Position numbers and translations under genes: made by a program. Positions 8,975-18,357 of a DNA stretch of 39,119 nucleotides are shown piece after piece. The DNA comes from an uncultured Pelagibacteraceae bacterium (GTDB lineage: Bacteria; Pseudomonadota; Alphaproteobacteria; Pelagibacterales; Pelagibacteraceae), in contig CACAIK010000011.1 of NCBI GenBank assembly GCA_902532525.1, positions 1 through 39,119 on the forward strand. Reading direction: 5' to 3'. Numbering within the stretch: position 1 is the stretch's first letter; each line of letters opens with the position of its first letter. Under the pieces are notes generated by a model, which was given only the letters and a program-made list of their open reading frames with translations, made no database searches and was not told the origin of the DNA.

Positions 8975-9832
8975 ATGTATAATTTAGAATTAAATGATAT
9001 TTTAAAACCTGGGCTATATTGTGTTGCAACACCAATAGGAAATTTAGGCGATATTACTTTTAGGGCTATATACATCTTAAATAAATCTGACCTCATTTTG
9101 TCAGAAGACACAAGAGTTTCAAGCAAACTATTATCCAAGTTTAATATTAAATCAAAGTTATTATCAAACCATAAGTTTAACGAAAAAAAAAATGTTAAAA
9201 ATATTTTAAATTTACTAAAAGAAAATAAAATTATTTCAATCATTTCTGATGCTGGCACTCCTACAATTTCTGATCCAGGCAAGATTTTAATCAATGAATG
9301 TATTAAGAATAAAATAGAAATATTTCCAGTTCCAGGACCATCTGCAGCAATAGCTGCTATTTCTGTAAGTGGGTTTTCTAATAATTTCTTTTTTTGCGGT
9401 TTTCTACCTGAAAAAAAGTTGCATATAGAAAACCTTTTTCAAAAAATTTCAAAGTTAGATTGTTCGATTATTTTTTTCATCTCACCAAAAAAAATTAAAA
9501 AAATTACTGCCCAAATTCAAAAATATTTCAATGATAGAGAAATTCTAATAACTAGAGAAATGACAAAATTACATGAAGAATATGTACGAGATAAGGTGAA
9601 AAACCTTATTAATATTGACATATCTCAAAAAGGTGAAATGGCAATAGTAATATCAGAAAAACTTAATTTACAAAATAAGTTACAAGAAATTGAAGAATCG
9701 GTTAAAAAAAAAATTGATAAACTTTTAAAAAAAATGTCAATTAAAGATATAACTTCAAAAATTAGTAAGGAAAATAATATTTCAAAAAAAATAGTTTATG
9801 ATTTTTGTTTAAAGAAAAAAAATGAAATTTAG
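8975..9832 (+). CDS. rsmI: 16S rRNA (cytidine-1402-2'-O)-methyltransferase
   Basis: This 285-residue tetrapyrrole-methylase-fold enzyme uses SAM to methylate the ribose of C1402 in the ribosomal decoding centre. YCVATPIGNLGDITFRA near residue 18 is the hallmark RsmI opening. SEDTRVSSKLL follows near residue 43, ISDAGTPTISDPG near 90 and PVPGPSAAIAAISVSG near 117. The C-terminal half is lysine-rich. The start is only nine bases from the divergent LpoA-like gene, so its promoter must lie inside that coding sequence. The 3' end overlaps the BON lipoprotein gene by 11 bases. Confidence 0.96.
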   Translation: MYNLELNDILKPGLYCVATPIGNLGDITFRAIYILNKSDLILSEDTRVSSKLLSKFNIKSKLLSNHKFNEKKNVKNILNLLKENKIISIISDAGTPTISDPGKILINECIKNKIEIFPVPGPSAAIAAISVSGFSNNFFFCGFLPEKKLHIENLFQKISKLDCSIIFFISPKKIKKITAQIQKYFNDREILITREMTKLHEEYVRDKVKNLINIDISQKGEMAIVISEKLNLQNKLQEIEESVKKKIDKLLKKMSIKDITSKISKENNISKKIVYDFCLKKKNEI

Positions 9833-10415
9833 AAATTTAATATTAATATTAGTATTTATATCAATTTCTGGGTGTGTTGGTTATTCATCTACTGGAGTTT
9901 TAGGTACTGGTGTTTCTATAGCAATGGACCCAAGAACTATAGGAACTCAAATAGATGACTCGTTGATGCAAAAAAATTTAAGAGCAAAATTGATATTGAT
10001 GGATAAGGGATACATTCTAAATGTAAAAACTAAAGTTTTAGATGGAAGAATTTTTATAACAGGTAAAGTAGATACCGTAGAAGAAAAATTAAAAATTACA
10101 AAACTAGGTTGGGAAATAAAAGGCGCAAGATCAGTTAAAAATGATTTAAAAATAAAAGAAAATTTTAATTTTAAGCAAACAGCCAAAGATGTACTGATAA
10201 CTTCTCAATTAAGGACAGCCATGATAACAAATAAAAAAATAAAGTCCGCAAATTATGACATCGATACTTACAAGAAAATAATTTATGTTTATGGTATTTC
10301 CCAGAATGAAGACGAAAGGGCCGAAGTTATAAACGAGGCCAAGAAAGTCCTTGACGTTGAGGATGTGGTTACAAGTATTTTTTTAGTTGAGGACTTAAGA
10401 GTTGTAAAAAACTAA
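9822..10415 (+). CDS. BON-domain outer-membrane lipoprotein (DolP/YraP-like)
   Basis: A 197-residue protein whose signal peptide ends in the lipobox I15-S16-G17-C18, so it should be a lipoprotein. Two BON domains follow: one with MQKNLRAKLIL...ILNVKTKVLDGRIFITGKV, the second with VLITSQLRTAMITN...YDIDTYKKIIYVYGI. DolP binds anionic phospholipids and helps maintain outer-membrane integrity and BAM function. Its place directly after rsmI, near an LpoA-like gene, mirrors the lpoA-yraN-diaA-dolP region of enteric bacteria, although yraN and diaA are missing. It overlaps rsmI by 11 bases and maeB convergently by four. Confidence 0.85.
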   Translation: MKFRNLILILVFISISGCVGYSSTGVLGTGVSIAMDPRTIGTQIDDSLMQKNLRAKLILMDKGYILNVKTKVLDGRIFITGKVDTVEEKLKITKLGWEIKGARSVKNDLKIKENFNFKQTAKDVLITSQLRTAMITNKKIKSANYDIDTYKKIIYVYGISQNEDERAEVINEAKKVLDVEDVVTSIFLVEDLRVVKN

Positions 10416-12700
10416 TTTGGTTTTTTGTAATTAATTACTCCCGCTGAATACGCTGCAACTGATGCTAAATTTAATATATCAGATGTTGATGATCTTAACG
10501 GAGCAATTTCAATTGCTTGACCTAAACCTATTAATAGTGGTCCGATAACTTTAGCTCCGCCTAAAGTTTTCATTATTTTATAAGTTATGGCAGCACTGTG
10601 TTGACCTGGCATAATTAAAATATTTGCATTACCAACTATCTCAGAGAAAGGATAAAGTTCTCTATATTCATCACTTAAAGCCACATCAGGCTGCATGTCT
10701 CCATCAAACTTAAAGTTAACCCCCTTTTTTTTTAAAATTTCAACTGCATCTCTTATATGTTTAGTTCTAGCAGTAATTGGTTGGCCAAATGTTGAGTGTG
10801 AAAGGAAAGCAACTTTTGGTTCAAAACCAAACAATTTTGCAACTCTAGATGCAGAAATAGCAATCTCAGATAGTTGTTCAGAAGTTGGGTACTCATGAAC
10901 ACTTGTATCTGCAATAAACACGGTTTTGCCTTTATTAACAATCATGTTCAATCCAAACATAATTTCTCCCGGTCTAGCATCTATGACTTTTTTTACCTTA
11001 TCAAGAGATTGTCCATACCTTCTTGAGTTCCCAGTGACCATTGCATCAGCATCACCACAAGCCACCATACAAGAACCCCAAATAACCCTATCATTCCTTA
11101 CCATTTTATCACAATCTCTTTCTAGCAGACCTTCCTTTCTTTGAAGTTTTTTAAAAAGATAATTTACATATTTTGCTCTTTTCTCTTTAATAGTTGAATT
11201 TACAATATCGATATCAAAGTTTTCACCGTAACCAATTTCTTTTAGCTTTTCTTTAACCACTTTTTCTTTAGCAACTAAAATAGGTGTACCCAGTCCACTA
11301 TTTTTAAAAGCTATCGCAGCTTTTAAAGTATTTTCATCTTCACCGTCCGCAAATACAACTTTTTTATTTGTTTTTTTAATTTGATTATTTATTCCCTGCA
11401 TTATAGTGACTGATGGATCAAGTCTTTGTTTTAGTTGCTCTGAGTATTGGTCAAAATTTTCTATTTTTTTTCTAGCCACGCCTGATTTAATGGCAGCTTT
11501 TGCTACAGCTAATGGTATTACACTTATTAACCGTGGATCAAAAGTAGATGGAATAATATATTCTCTTCCATAATTAGGTCTTTCACCACCCATTGCAGCC
11601 GCAACTTCGTCAGGCACAAATTCTCTAGCGAGTGATGCAATTGCATTAGCTGCAGCAACTTTCATTTCTTCATTAATAGTTTTTGCTCTAACATCTAATG
11701 CTCCTCTAAATATGTATGGAAATCCAATTAAATTATTTACTTGGTTTGGATAATCAGATCTGCCTGTTGCTATAATTGCATCTTTTCTTACTTCTTCAAT
11801 GTCTTCTGGTTTTATTTCTGGATCTGGATTTGCGCAGGCGAATATAATTGGATTTTTAGCCATCTTCTTAACCATACTTTTTTTAACAACACCGGCCGCA
11901 GATAAACCTAAAAATACATCTGCATTTTTCATTGCATCGTCTAAACTTTTATCTTTTGTATCTACAGCAAATTCTTTTTTCCAAGTATTAATATCTTTTC
12001 TGTTTTTATTTATAACACCTTTTGTATCTAACATTTTAATATTATTTTTTGGAATACCAGTACTTCTAAATAATTTTGCACATGCCATAGCAGCAGCACC
12101 TGCACCATTGATTACTATTTTAATTTTTTTTAAGTTCTTTTTTGCAATATCGACAGCGTTGATCAATGCAGCTGTTGTTATAATCGCTGTCCCATGTTGA
12201 TCGTCATGAAATACAGGAATATCTAGAATTTTTTTTAATTCATCTTCAATTATAAAACAGTTTGGAGCCGCTATATCTTCAAGATTTATACCACCAAAAC
12301 TTTTTGCTATATTTTTAATTGAATTAATTATTTCTTTTGTATCTTCTGTGTCTATTTCCAAATCTATGGAGTCGATATCTGCAAATCTTTTAAAAAGGAC
12401 AGCTTTTCCCTCCATTACTGGTTTTGATGCTATGGCTCCTAAGTTACCGAGTCCCAATATTGCAGACCCGTTACTAATTACAGCAACAAGGTTCCCTTTT
12501 GTAGTATAATCATATGCTAATTCCGGATTATTGGCTATTGCTTTTACAGGAGCCGCCACACCAGGAGAATAAGCTAAGGCCAAGTCTCTTTTTGTTGTTA
12601 CAGGTTTAGATGAAACGATCTCTATTTTGCCAGATTTATCATTAGTATGAAAATCTAGAGCTTCTTTATCAGAATAATGTTCAATTTTGTTTTTTTTCAT
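10412..12700 (-). CDS. maeB: NADP-dependent malic enzyme with C-terminal phosphotransacetylase-like domain
   Basis: A 762-residue MaeB-type enzyme that oxidatively decarboxylates malate to pyruvate and produces NADPH. Residues to ~170 form the malic domain, with AYSPGVAAPV and VFHDDQHGTAIITTAAL. The NAD(P)-binding domain contains IVINGAGAAAMACAKLF. From about residue 440 a PTA_PTB domain follows (KKVVFADGEDENTLKAA... ISASRVAKLFGFEPKVAFLSHST). In MaeB this domain acts in regulation by acetyl-CoA and oligomerisation rather than phosphate acetyl transfer. Length is typical for the fused form. It is monocistronic and divergent from murJ. Confidence 0.97.
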   Translation of the reverse strand: MKKNKIEHYSDKEALDFHTNDKSGKIEIVSSKPVTTKRDLALAYSPGVAAPVKAIANNPELAYDYTTKGNLVAVISNGSAILGLGNLGAIASKPVMEGKAVLFKRFADIDSIDLEIDTEDTKEIINSIKNIAKSFGGINLEDIAAPNCFIIEDELKKILDIPVFHDDQHGTAIITTAALINAVDIAKKNLKKIKIVINGAGAAAMACAKLFRSTGIPKNNIKMLDTKGVINKNRKDINTWKKEFAVDTKDKSLDDAMKNADVFLGLSAAGVVKKSMVKKMAKNPIIFACANPDPEIKPEDIEEVRKDAIIATGRSDYPNQVNNLIGFPYIFRGALDVRAKTINEEMKVAAANAIASLAREFVPDEVAAAMGGERPNYGREYIIPSTFDPRLISVIPLAVAKAAIKSGVARKKIENFDQYSEQLKQRLDPSVTIMQGINNQIKKTNKKVVFADGEDENTLKAAIAFKNSGLGTPILVAKEKVVKEKLKEIGYGENFDIDIVNSTIKEKRAKYVNYLFKKLQRKEGLLERDCDKMVRNDRVIWGSCMVACGDADAMVTGNSRRYGQSLDKVKKVIDARPGEIMFGLNMIVNKGKTVFIADTSVHEYPTSEQLSEIAISASRVAKLFGFEPKVAFLSHSTFGQPITARTKHIRDAVEILKKKGVNFKFDGDMQPDVALSDEYRELYPFSEIVGNANILIMPGQHSAAITYKIMKTLGGAKVIGPLLIGLGQAIEIAPLRSSTSDILNLASVAAYSAGVINYKKPN

Positions 12701-12743
12701 TATTTGTTAGATATACAAAAGGATTAAGCTACTAATATGATTT

Positions 12744-14270
12744 ATGAATTTAATTAAGTCAACAGGCACATTTAGTCTGTTTGTATTACTAAGCAGAATT
12801 TTAGGATATATTAGAGACTTTTTTATAGCTATTTATCTTGGTTCAGGACCAATTGCTGACGCTTTCTTCGTTGCATTTAGAATACCAAACACTTTTAGAA
12901 GATTATTTGCAGAAGGTACTTTTAATGCAGCATTTGTTCCATCTTACACTTCAGAACTTTTATCTAGTAAAAAAAAAGCTCAAAAATTTGCAAACTCGAT
13001 ATTTAATTTATTGGTCTTAGCACTTTTATGTCTCACAATACTAGTTGAGATTTTTATGCCGAGTTTTATAAAATTAATAGCCCCTGGCTTCTCAGATATA
13101 GATCAAAAGTTCAAATTAGCAGTTGATTTAACAAGAATTACATTCCCTTTTTTACTTTTTATAAGTATAGCTTCTTTTTTTTCAGCAATTTTAAATTCTC
13201 ACAATAAATTTGCCGCTGCCGCTGCTGCCCCACTCTTTTTAAATATAATATTAATAATATGTTTCCTTCTTATAAAAAATGATAAACATTTAGTTTACTA
13301 TCTAAGTTATGCAGTAACATTTGCGGGAATTATACAATTTATATTTTTAATTGTTTTTACTAAAAAATATTTTTATCCAAATTTTAATTTTAATTTTCAA
13401 CTAGATAATAAAATAAAATTCTTTTTTAAAAAGCTCTTACCAAGCATATTTTCATCAGGAGTTACTCAAATTAATATATTAGTTGGAACAATAATTGCAT
13501 CTTTTCAAGCTAGTGCAGTTTCATATTTGTATTATGCAGACAGAATATACCAGATAAACTTAGCAATAGCGGGGATTGCAATCGGTATAATAATTTTACC
13601 CAATCTAAGCAGATATGTTAAAAGTAAAAACAATATAAAATTGGAAATTTTACAAAATAAGTCTTTGGAGTTGAGTTTATTTTTAAGTCTTCCTGCTACA
13701 CTAGCATTAATTTTTGCTTCTGAAGAAATTGTTTCTGCACTTTTTGGGTATGGATCTTTTAACGAAGAAAGTGTTAAAAATTCAGCTCTTGCATTATTTT
13801 ATTTTGCATTGGGGCTTCCTGCATTTTCGATGATTAAAATATTTTCAAGTTTTATATTCGCTAGAAATGATACTAAAACACCTTTTTATTTTTCATTGAT
13901 TTCAGTAATTTTGAATATTGTTATTAGTGTATCTTTATTTAGTAAACTTGGTTTCATTATAATTCCTATAGCAACAACTGTTTCTTCTTGGGTGAATGGT
14001 CTCTTGCTTATGGTATTTGTACTTAATAAAAATTACTTTAATTTTAACAATTTGTTTTTTATACAACTCTTTAAAATATTTATTTCAAATTTAATTTGTT
14101 TAGGATTATTTAAAATATCAATAAACTATTTTAGTAATTATTTTATATTTTCAAATAGTTATAAATTTTTAGCAATTATATTATTAGTTCTTTTAACTTT
14201 TGCTTTTTATTTGTTGATTTCAATACTCATTAAGGCCTTTAAAATATCTGATATTAAATTAAACTATTAA
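12744..14270 (+). CDS. murJ: Lipid II flippase MurJ
   Basis: This 508-residue polytopic membrane protein of the MOP exporter superfamily flips lipid II across the inner membrane for peptidoglycan synthesis. The opening STGTFSLFVLLSRILGYIRD is the diagnostic MurJ start. FRIPNTFRRLFAEGTFNAAFVPSY follows, with the conserved Arg residues lining the central cavity. Around 14 hydrophobic segments run to the C-terminus, matching the family. It lies three bases before trpS on the same strand. Phe/Ile/Leu/Asn content is very high, in keeping with an AT-rich genome. Confidence 0.97.
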   Translation: MNLIKSTGTFSLFVLLSRILGYIRDFFIAIYLGSGPIADAFFVAFRIPNTFRRLFAEGTFNAAFVPSYTSELLSSKKKAQKFANSIFNLLVLALLCLTILVEIFMPSFIKLIAPGFSDIDQKFKLAVDLTRITFPFLLFISIASFFSAILNSHNKFAAAAAAPLFLNIILIICFLLIKNDKHLVYYLSYAVTFAGIIQFIFLIVFTKKYFYPNFNFNFQLDNKIKFFFKKLLPSIFSSGVTQINILVGTIIASFQASAVSYLYYADRIYQINLAIAGIAIGIIILPNLSRYVKSKNNIKLEILQNKSLELSLFLSLPATLALIFASEEIVSALFGYGSFNEESVKNSALALFYFALGLPAFSMIKIFSSFIFARNDTKTPFYFSLISVILNIVISVSLFSKLGFIIIPIATTVSSWVNGLLLMVFVLNKNYFNFNNLFFIQLFKIFISNLICLGLFKISINYFSNYFIFSNSYKFLAIILLVLLTFAFYLLISILIKAFKISDIKLNY

Positions 14271-14273
14271 ATT

Positions 14274-15275
14274 ATGTCAAAAAAAATTTTTTCTGGAGTT
14301 CAGCCAACGGGAAATTTACATCTTGGCAATTATATAGGTGCAATAAAAAATTTTGTTGATTTACAAAATAACAAAGATAATAAATGCATTTTTTGTGTTG
14401 TGGATCTTCATGCTATTACTGTAATGCAAGACCCGACAGAACTAAAAAATAATATTAGAGAGACAGCAGCAGCATTTATAGCAAGCGGCATTGACCCAAA
14501 AAATAGTATAATATTTAATCAATCCTTAGTTCCCGCACATTCTGAGGGTTCTTGGATTTTAGGATGTGTAGCCAGAATGGGATGGCTCAATAGAATGACA
14601 CAATTCAAAGAGAAAGCTGGAAAAGATAAAGAAAAAGCTAGCGTTGGTTTATATATTTATCCAGTTCTAATGGCTTCTGATATTCTTTTATATGATGCTA
14701 CTCATGTGCCAGTTGGAGATGATCAAAAACAGCATTTAGAACTTTGTAGAGATATAGCTCAAAAATTTAATAACGAATATAAATGTCCAGATCTTCTCAG
14801 ACCACCTGAGCCCCTCATACAAAAACATTTTTCAAGAATAATGAGTTTGAAAGACGGCACAAAAAAAATGAGTAAGTCAGATATTGTTGAAGGAAGTAGG
14901 ATTAATTTAACAGATACCGAGGATCAAATCATTAACAAAATAAAAAAAGCAAAAACAGATAATGATACTTTACCTGGAAATGAGGTTGGACTTAAAGGTA
15001 GACCTGAAGCAGAAAACTTGATGGGTATTTACTCTAGCTTAACTAATCAAAATATTACCGATACATTAAATGAATTTGAGGGAAAAAATTTTTCTGATTT
15101 AAAAAATAAACTATCTGAAATAATTGTGACTAAACTCTCACCTATATCAAAAGAAATACAAAAATTGTTATTAGATAAAAATTATATAGATCAAATTTTA
15201 GAGGATGGTGCAGCAAAAGCTCAGGATATCTCTTCTAAAAAAGTTAAAAAGATAAAAGAAATAGTCGGTTTTTAA
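14274..15275 (+). CDS. trpS: Tryptophanyl-tRNA synthetase
   Basis: A 333-residue class I aminoacyl-tRNA synthetase that charges tRNA-Trp. [16 protein letters not shown] near the N-terminus contains the HIGH-type motif HLGN (residues 16-19). [15 protein letters not shown] follows near residue 150. The KMSKS loop KKMSKSD lies near residue 200. Length matches bacterial TrpS. It follows murJ by three bases, the order also seen in other Alphaproteobacteria, and precedes the Nfu-type gene by 37 bases. Confidence 0.98.
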   Translation: MSKKIFSGVQPTGNLHLGNYIGAIKNFVDLQNNKDNKCIFCVVDLHAITVMQDPTELKNNIRETAAAFIASGIDPKNSIIFNQSLVPAHSEGSWILGCVARMGWLNRMTQFKEKAGKDKEKASVGLYIYPVLMASDILLYDATHVPVGDDQKQHLELCRDIAQKFNNEYKCPDLLRPPEPLIQKHFSRIMSLKDGTKKMSKSDIVEGSRINLTDTEDQIINKIKKAKTDNDTLPGNEVGLKGRPEAENLMGIYSSLTNQNITDTLNEFEGKNFSDLKNKLSEIIVTKLSPISKEIQKLLLDKNYIDQILEDGAAKAQDISSKKVKKIKEIVGF

Positions 15276-15312
15276 TCATTTAATATTTTGAAATAAACAC
15301 TATATAAAACTT

Positions 15313-15855
15313 ATGTTTATACAAACTGAAAATACACCAAATCCAAACTCATTAAAGTTTCTACCAGGTAGAAAGGTATCTAATGATGGTTCTTTAGAAG
15401 TTCTAAATCAGGAAGATACAAACAATTTATTGATCAAGAATTTATTACAAATAAATGGAGTGACTGGAGTATTTTTAGGTGAAGATTTTTTTTCTATAAA
15501 TAAAGAAGAGAATAAAAAGTGGGAAGATATTCAGCATATTGTTATATCTTATGTAAACGAGCATTACGCAAATGGTAATACTTGCATTATAGATAAAATA
15601 AATGAAGAAGATCAAAACAAAAATTATTCAGAGATTGAAAAAAAGATAATAAGTATTCTAGATTCAAAAATCAGACCTGCAGTTGCAAGAGATGGAGGAG
15701 ATATAAAGTTTCAAGAATTCAAGGATGGAAAAGTTAAAGTTTTGTTAAAAGGTAGCTGTTCAGGCTGTCCATCTTCAACTCTTACTTTAAAAAAAGGAGT
15801 AGAAAACTTACTTTGTCATTATATACCTGAGGTTAAAGAAGTTTTAGCTGTATAA
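15313..15855 (+). CDS. nfuA: Nfu-type Fe-S cluster carrier (Nfu_N plus NifU C-terminal domain)
   Basis: A 180-residue protein with an N-terminal Nfu_N/Scaffold domain (FIQTENTPNPNSLKFLPGR). The C-terminal NifU domain has RPAVARDGGDIKFQEF and the cluster-binding pair Cys149 and Cys152 in GSCSGCPSSTLTL. It is expected to carry 4Fe-4S clusters to client apoproteins such as the radical-SAM enzyme MiaB, encoded 3 kb downstream. The architecture is that of the mitochondrial/alphaproteobacterial NFU1 type; the symbol nfuA is used loosely. Nfu genes lie near tsaB and miaB in many Alphaproteobacteria. Confidence 0.93.
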   Translation: MFIQTENTPNPNSLKFLPGRKVSNDGSLEVLNQEDTNNLLIKNLLQINGVTGVFLGEDFFSINKEENKKWEDIQHIVISYVNEHYANGNTCIIDKINEEDQNKNYSEIEKKIISILDSKIRPAVARDGGDIKFQEFKDGKVKVLLKGSCSGCPSSTLTLKKGVENLLCHYIPEVKEVLAV

Positions 15856-15883
15856 TTAATTAATAATAATTATATTTAAATTA

Positions 15884-16975
15884 ATGGTCAGACAAAAAAA
15901 AAATAAAAATATCAAACTCAAACGAAAAAGAAATAATATATTCAGATTTTCCGCAATAAGTATATTTGTAATATTCTCATTCTTTTCTTTACCAACTGTA
16001 AATAATTTTTTAGATAAAAACTTAAATTTCAAAAAATCTATAATCTCAAACGCTGGTATAAATTTTGACCAAGAATTAGAAAAAAGAAAAAAAATTCTTG
16101 ACGGAGAAACAGAAACTAAATCAAAAAACCTTAGTTTAAAAAATATTTTTGCTGATATTGATTTTTTCAGTACAGATGACGAGGGACAAAATTCAATAAG
16201 ATTTGATGCAAGAACAATTGAACAATTGTTTAAAGATACAAATTATAATCTTGAAAGAGTTAGAGAGACTAAGTTAGTAAATATAGGCAACAAAATTGAC
16301 CATCTTCCAAAAGAGATTAAAAGTATAGAGAGTTCAAAGAAGAGAAAGAGATTATTTATTCAAATAGTTTTACCACTAATCGTAGAAGAAAACGCTAAAA
16401 TTCGACTTGATAGAAAGGAATTATTTAGAATATTGGCTAAGAATATTAACACAGAAAAAGAAAAGAATTGGTTAAAAGAAAAATTTAAACAATATGGTTT
16501 AAGAGATGGAGATTTTTATTCTCTGAAAGTTAGAATGGATGAAATACCTGTCTCTCTAGCACTTGCTCAAGCTGCTAAAGAAACTGGATGGGGGACTTCC
16601 AGATTTGCACAGGAGGGCAATGCATTATTTGGACAATGGACTTGGAACGGTGAAGGAATAAGACCAGCAGGTGTAGATAAAGATGCAAAACACAAAGTTG
16701 CAAAGTTTGCAGTTCTCAAAGCATCAGTTAGAGCTTACCAGCGAAATTTAAATACCCATAGTAGTTATATCGAATTTAGAAAAGAAAGAGCAATTCAAAG
16801 AGACAATGATGAAAAATTGGATAGTTTAAAGTTGGTAAATTATTTAGATAAATATGCAGAGACAGGGCAACAATACATTGATGTTTTAAAACAAATTATA
16901 AAGCAAAATTCTCTTATGGATTTTGATGATGTAAATGTAATGCCTACAAGTAATAAGACTAAAAAATTAATTTAA
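15884..16975 (+). CDS. Bax-like glucosaminidase-domain protein
   Basis: A 363-residue protein with a basic N-terminus followed by a hydrophobic segment near residues 22-42 (FSAISIFVIFSFFSLPTV), so it is probably membrane-anchored with a periplasmic domain. From about residue 220 a glucosaminidase domain appears: PVSLALAQAAKETGWGTSRF has the catalytic Glu, and GNALFGQWTW follows, as in E. coli Bax. The family is predicted to cleave peptidoglycan glycan strands. Residues ~50-200 are charged and unrecognised. It overlaps the convergent deacetylase gene by four bases. Confidence 0.83.
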   Translation: MVRQKKNKNIKLKRKRNNIFRFSAISIFVIFSFFSLPTVNNFLDKNLNFKKSIISNAGINFDQELEKRKKILDGETETKSKNLSLKNIFADIDFFSTDDEGQNSIRFDARTIEQLFKDTNYNLERVRETKLVNIGNKIDHLPKEIKSIESSKKRKRLFIQIVLPLIVEENAKIRLDRKELFRILAKNINTEKEKNWLKEKFKQYGLRDGDFYSLKVRMDEIPVSLALAQAAKETGWGTSRFAQEGNALFGQWTWNGEGIRPAGVDKDAKHKVAKFAVLKASVRAYQRNLNTHSSYIEFRKERAIQRDNDEKLDSLKLVNYLDKYAETGQQYIDVLKQIIKQNSLMDFDDVNVMPTSNKTKKLI

Positions 16976-18033
16976 TTTTGAACAAATTGGAAACCTGAAA
17001 ATCTCCACCCATTTTCATCTTTTAAAGAACAGTTAATTCTCCCTCTTCTTTCAATAAATTTTCCAGCAAAATTAATATTTAATATATTGTCAATTAAAAC
17101 TATTTTTGTTTTTCTCCATTTTGATCCTTCATTCGAAAAACAATTAATATTTTCTAAATTTTTTTGATCTTTAAAAAACTCTATCGTCATTTTTGGGGGG
17201 TTTTCTCCATCATTCATAAATTTGTTTTCAGGTCTAATAATTTTATACTGAAGGGGCAAATAAGATATTACCTCCTTAAATCTTTTTATTTCGCCGTATT
17301 TTTCGTTTATAGGAAATCTGGGCAGTTCATATCTATCTTTATTTAAATCAATAACACCTGAATGTTGGCCAAATGCAAATTCAAATTTATTCGAAATATA
17401 TTTTTTTTGCTCTAAATTATATTCACCAAAAGGATATGAAAAAAAACTAGGATTATAACCTAACTTATCTTTAAAAATTTTAATTGATTTCTCAATATCA
17501 TCTAAAAACTTTTGATAAGTAAATTTGGTTAAATAATCGTGTGAATGTGAATGATTACCAATGTATGCAAAGTTCTCTTTTTCAACTTCATTTATTTGGT
17601 TCCAACTCATATATCCTTTATTACCAACAGCTTCAGTTGAGACAAACAAAATAAATGGGATTTTATTCTTCTTTAAAATCGGCCAAGCATTTTCATAAAA
17701 TGATGTAAATCCATCATCAATAGTTAATAAAATTTTTTTATGTTTCTTAATCTTTTTAAAATTTTTTGATAATTCACCAGGGTTGTAAAAATCTATATTG
17801 CTATCTTTTATTAAATTAATGTGTTTTTTAAACATATCTAATCTTATATTTGTAGATGGGTACTTGTTTTCTTCAAATCTATGATACATAATTGATAAAA
17901 TACCTTGTTCATCTTTAAAATATTTTTTATTTACTACTTCAGCTTTAGCGTTTAAAAAAATAATAAAAAAAATGAATACTTTAATAATTAATGCTGCAGA
18001 CGATAAAATTTTATTTACACACATAACTAACAT
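16972..18033 (-). CDS. Secreted polysaccharide deacetylase (NodB/CE4-like)
   Basis: A 353-residue protein with an N-terminal signal-like stretch (IIKVFIFFIIFLNAKA). LSIMYHRFEENKYPSTNIR is the opening of PgaB/YadE-type deacetylases. NodB motif 1 is ILLTIDDGFTSFY, with the metal/catalytic Asp pair. Motif 2 is NHSHSHDYL, with the zinc-binding His residues. FSYPFGEYN and LPRFPINEKYG complete the domain, and residues ~250-353 form an unrecognised beta-rich tail. It likely removes acetyl groups from a surface or wall glycan. The chosen ATG overlaps the divergent tsaB by 62 bases; a second ATG three codons in reduces this little, so the true start is uncertain. Confidence 0.85.
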   Translation of the reverse strand: MLVMCVNKILSSAALIIKVFIFFIIFLNAKAEVVNKKYFKDEQGILSIMYHRFEENKYPSTNIRLDMFKKHINLIKDSNIDFYNPGELSKNFKKIKKHKKILLTIDDGFTSFYENAWPILKKNKIPFILFVSTEAVGNKGYMSWNQINEVEKENFAYIGNHSHSHDYLTKFTYQKFLDDIEKSIKIFKDKLGYNPSFFSYPFGEYNLEQKKYISNKFEFAFGQHSGVIDLNKDRYELPRFPINEKYGEIKRFKEVISYLPLQYKIIRPENKFMNDGENPPKMTIEFFKDQKNLENINCFSNEGSKWRKTKIVLIDNILNINFAGKFIERRGRINCSLKDENGWRFSGFQFVQN

Positions 18034-18349
18034 AGAATCTTATACTACCGCTCATATAAACAGTAGAGAAAATTTTGATAAAATAATGATACTAATTTTG
18101 AATTTCCTAAATGAACATAATTCAAATTTAGGTGAAATAACCCAAATATTTGTTAATCAAGGTCCAGGCAAAGTTTCAAGTATTAAGAACTCGATAGCTA
18201 TTGCAAAAGGTATTGCTTTTGCAAAAAATATTGATTTATATGGATTTTTCAGTGAGCAGCTAATTAATAAAAATGTAGATCAATTAGTAAAAATTGATAA
18301 GAGAAATTTTACAAATATTAATTTGATTAAACCCCTTTACTCGAGTTAA
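17972..18349 (+). CDS. tsaB: Short TsaB-like protein (t6A tRNA modification), N-terminal lobe only
   Basis: A 125-residue protein matching the first half of TsaB. It opens NTLIINAADDKILF like the ASKHA first strand, and FVNQGPGKVSSIKNSIAIAKGIAFAKNIDLYG corresponds to the TsaB GPGSFTGxRxG...AKGLA segment. TsaB normally has about 220-230 residues and partners TsaD/TsaE to make threonylcarbamoyladenosine in tRNAs. Here the second lobe is missing and a clean TAA ends the ORF nine bases before fur. The N-terminal lobe forms the TsaD interface, so a minimal functional form is possible. Its position before fur and miaB is the canonical alphaproteobacterial location, although rimI is missing. Confidence 0.72.
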   Translation: MNTLIINAADDKILFTHITNIESYTTAHINSRENFDKIMILILNFLNEHNSNLGEITQIFVNQGPGKVSSIKNSIAIAKGIAFAKNIDLYGFFSEQLINKNVDQLVKIDKRNFTNINLIKPLYSS

Positions 18350-18357
18350 AATACAGT

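Noticed and set aside
11799-12200. 133-codon plus-strand ORF within maeB
   Set aside because: It is antisense to the NAD-binding domain of MaeB and appears hydrophobic only because it mirrors Lys/Asn/Ile codons.
15393-15407. TTTAGAA-G-TTCTAAA, perfect Irr half-sites inside the Nfu-type gene
   Set aside because: The spacer is one base instead of three, so the half-sites are out of helical phase, and it lies about 80 bases inside a coding region where it simply encodes Leu-Glu-Val-Leu-Asn.
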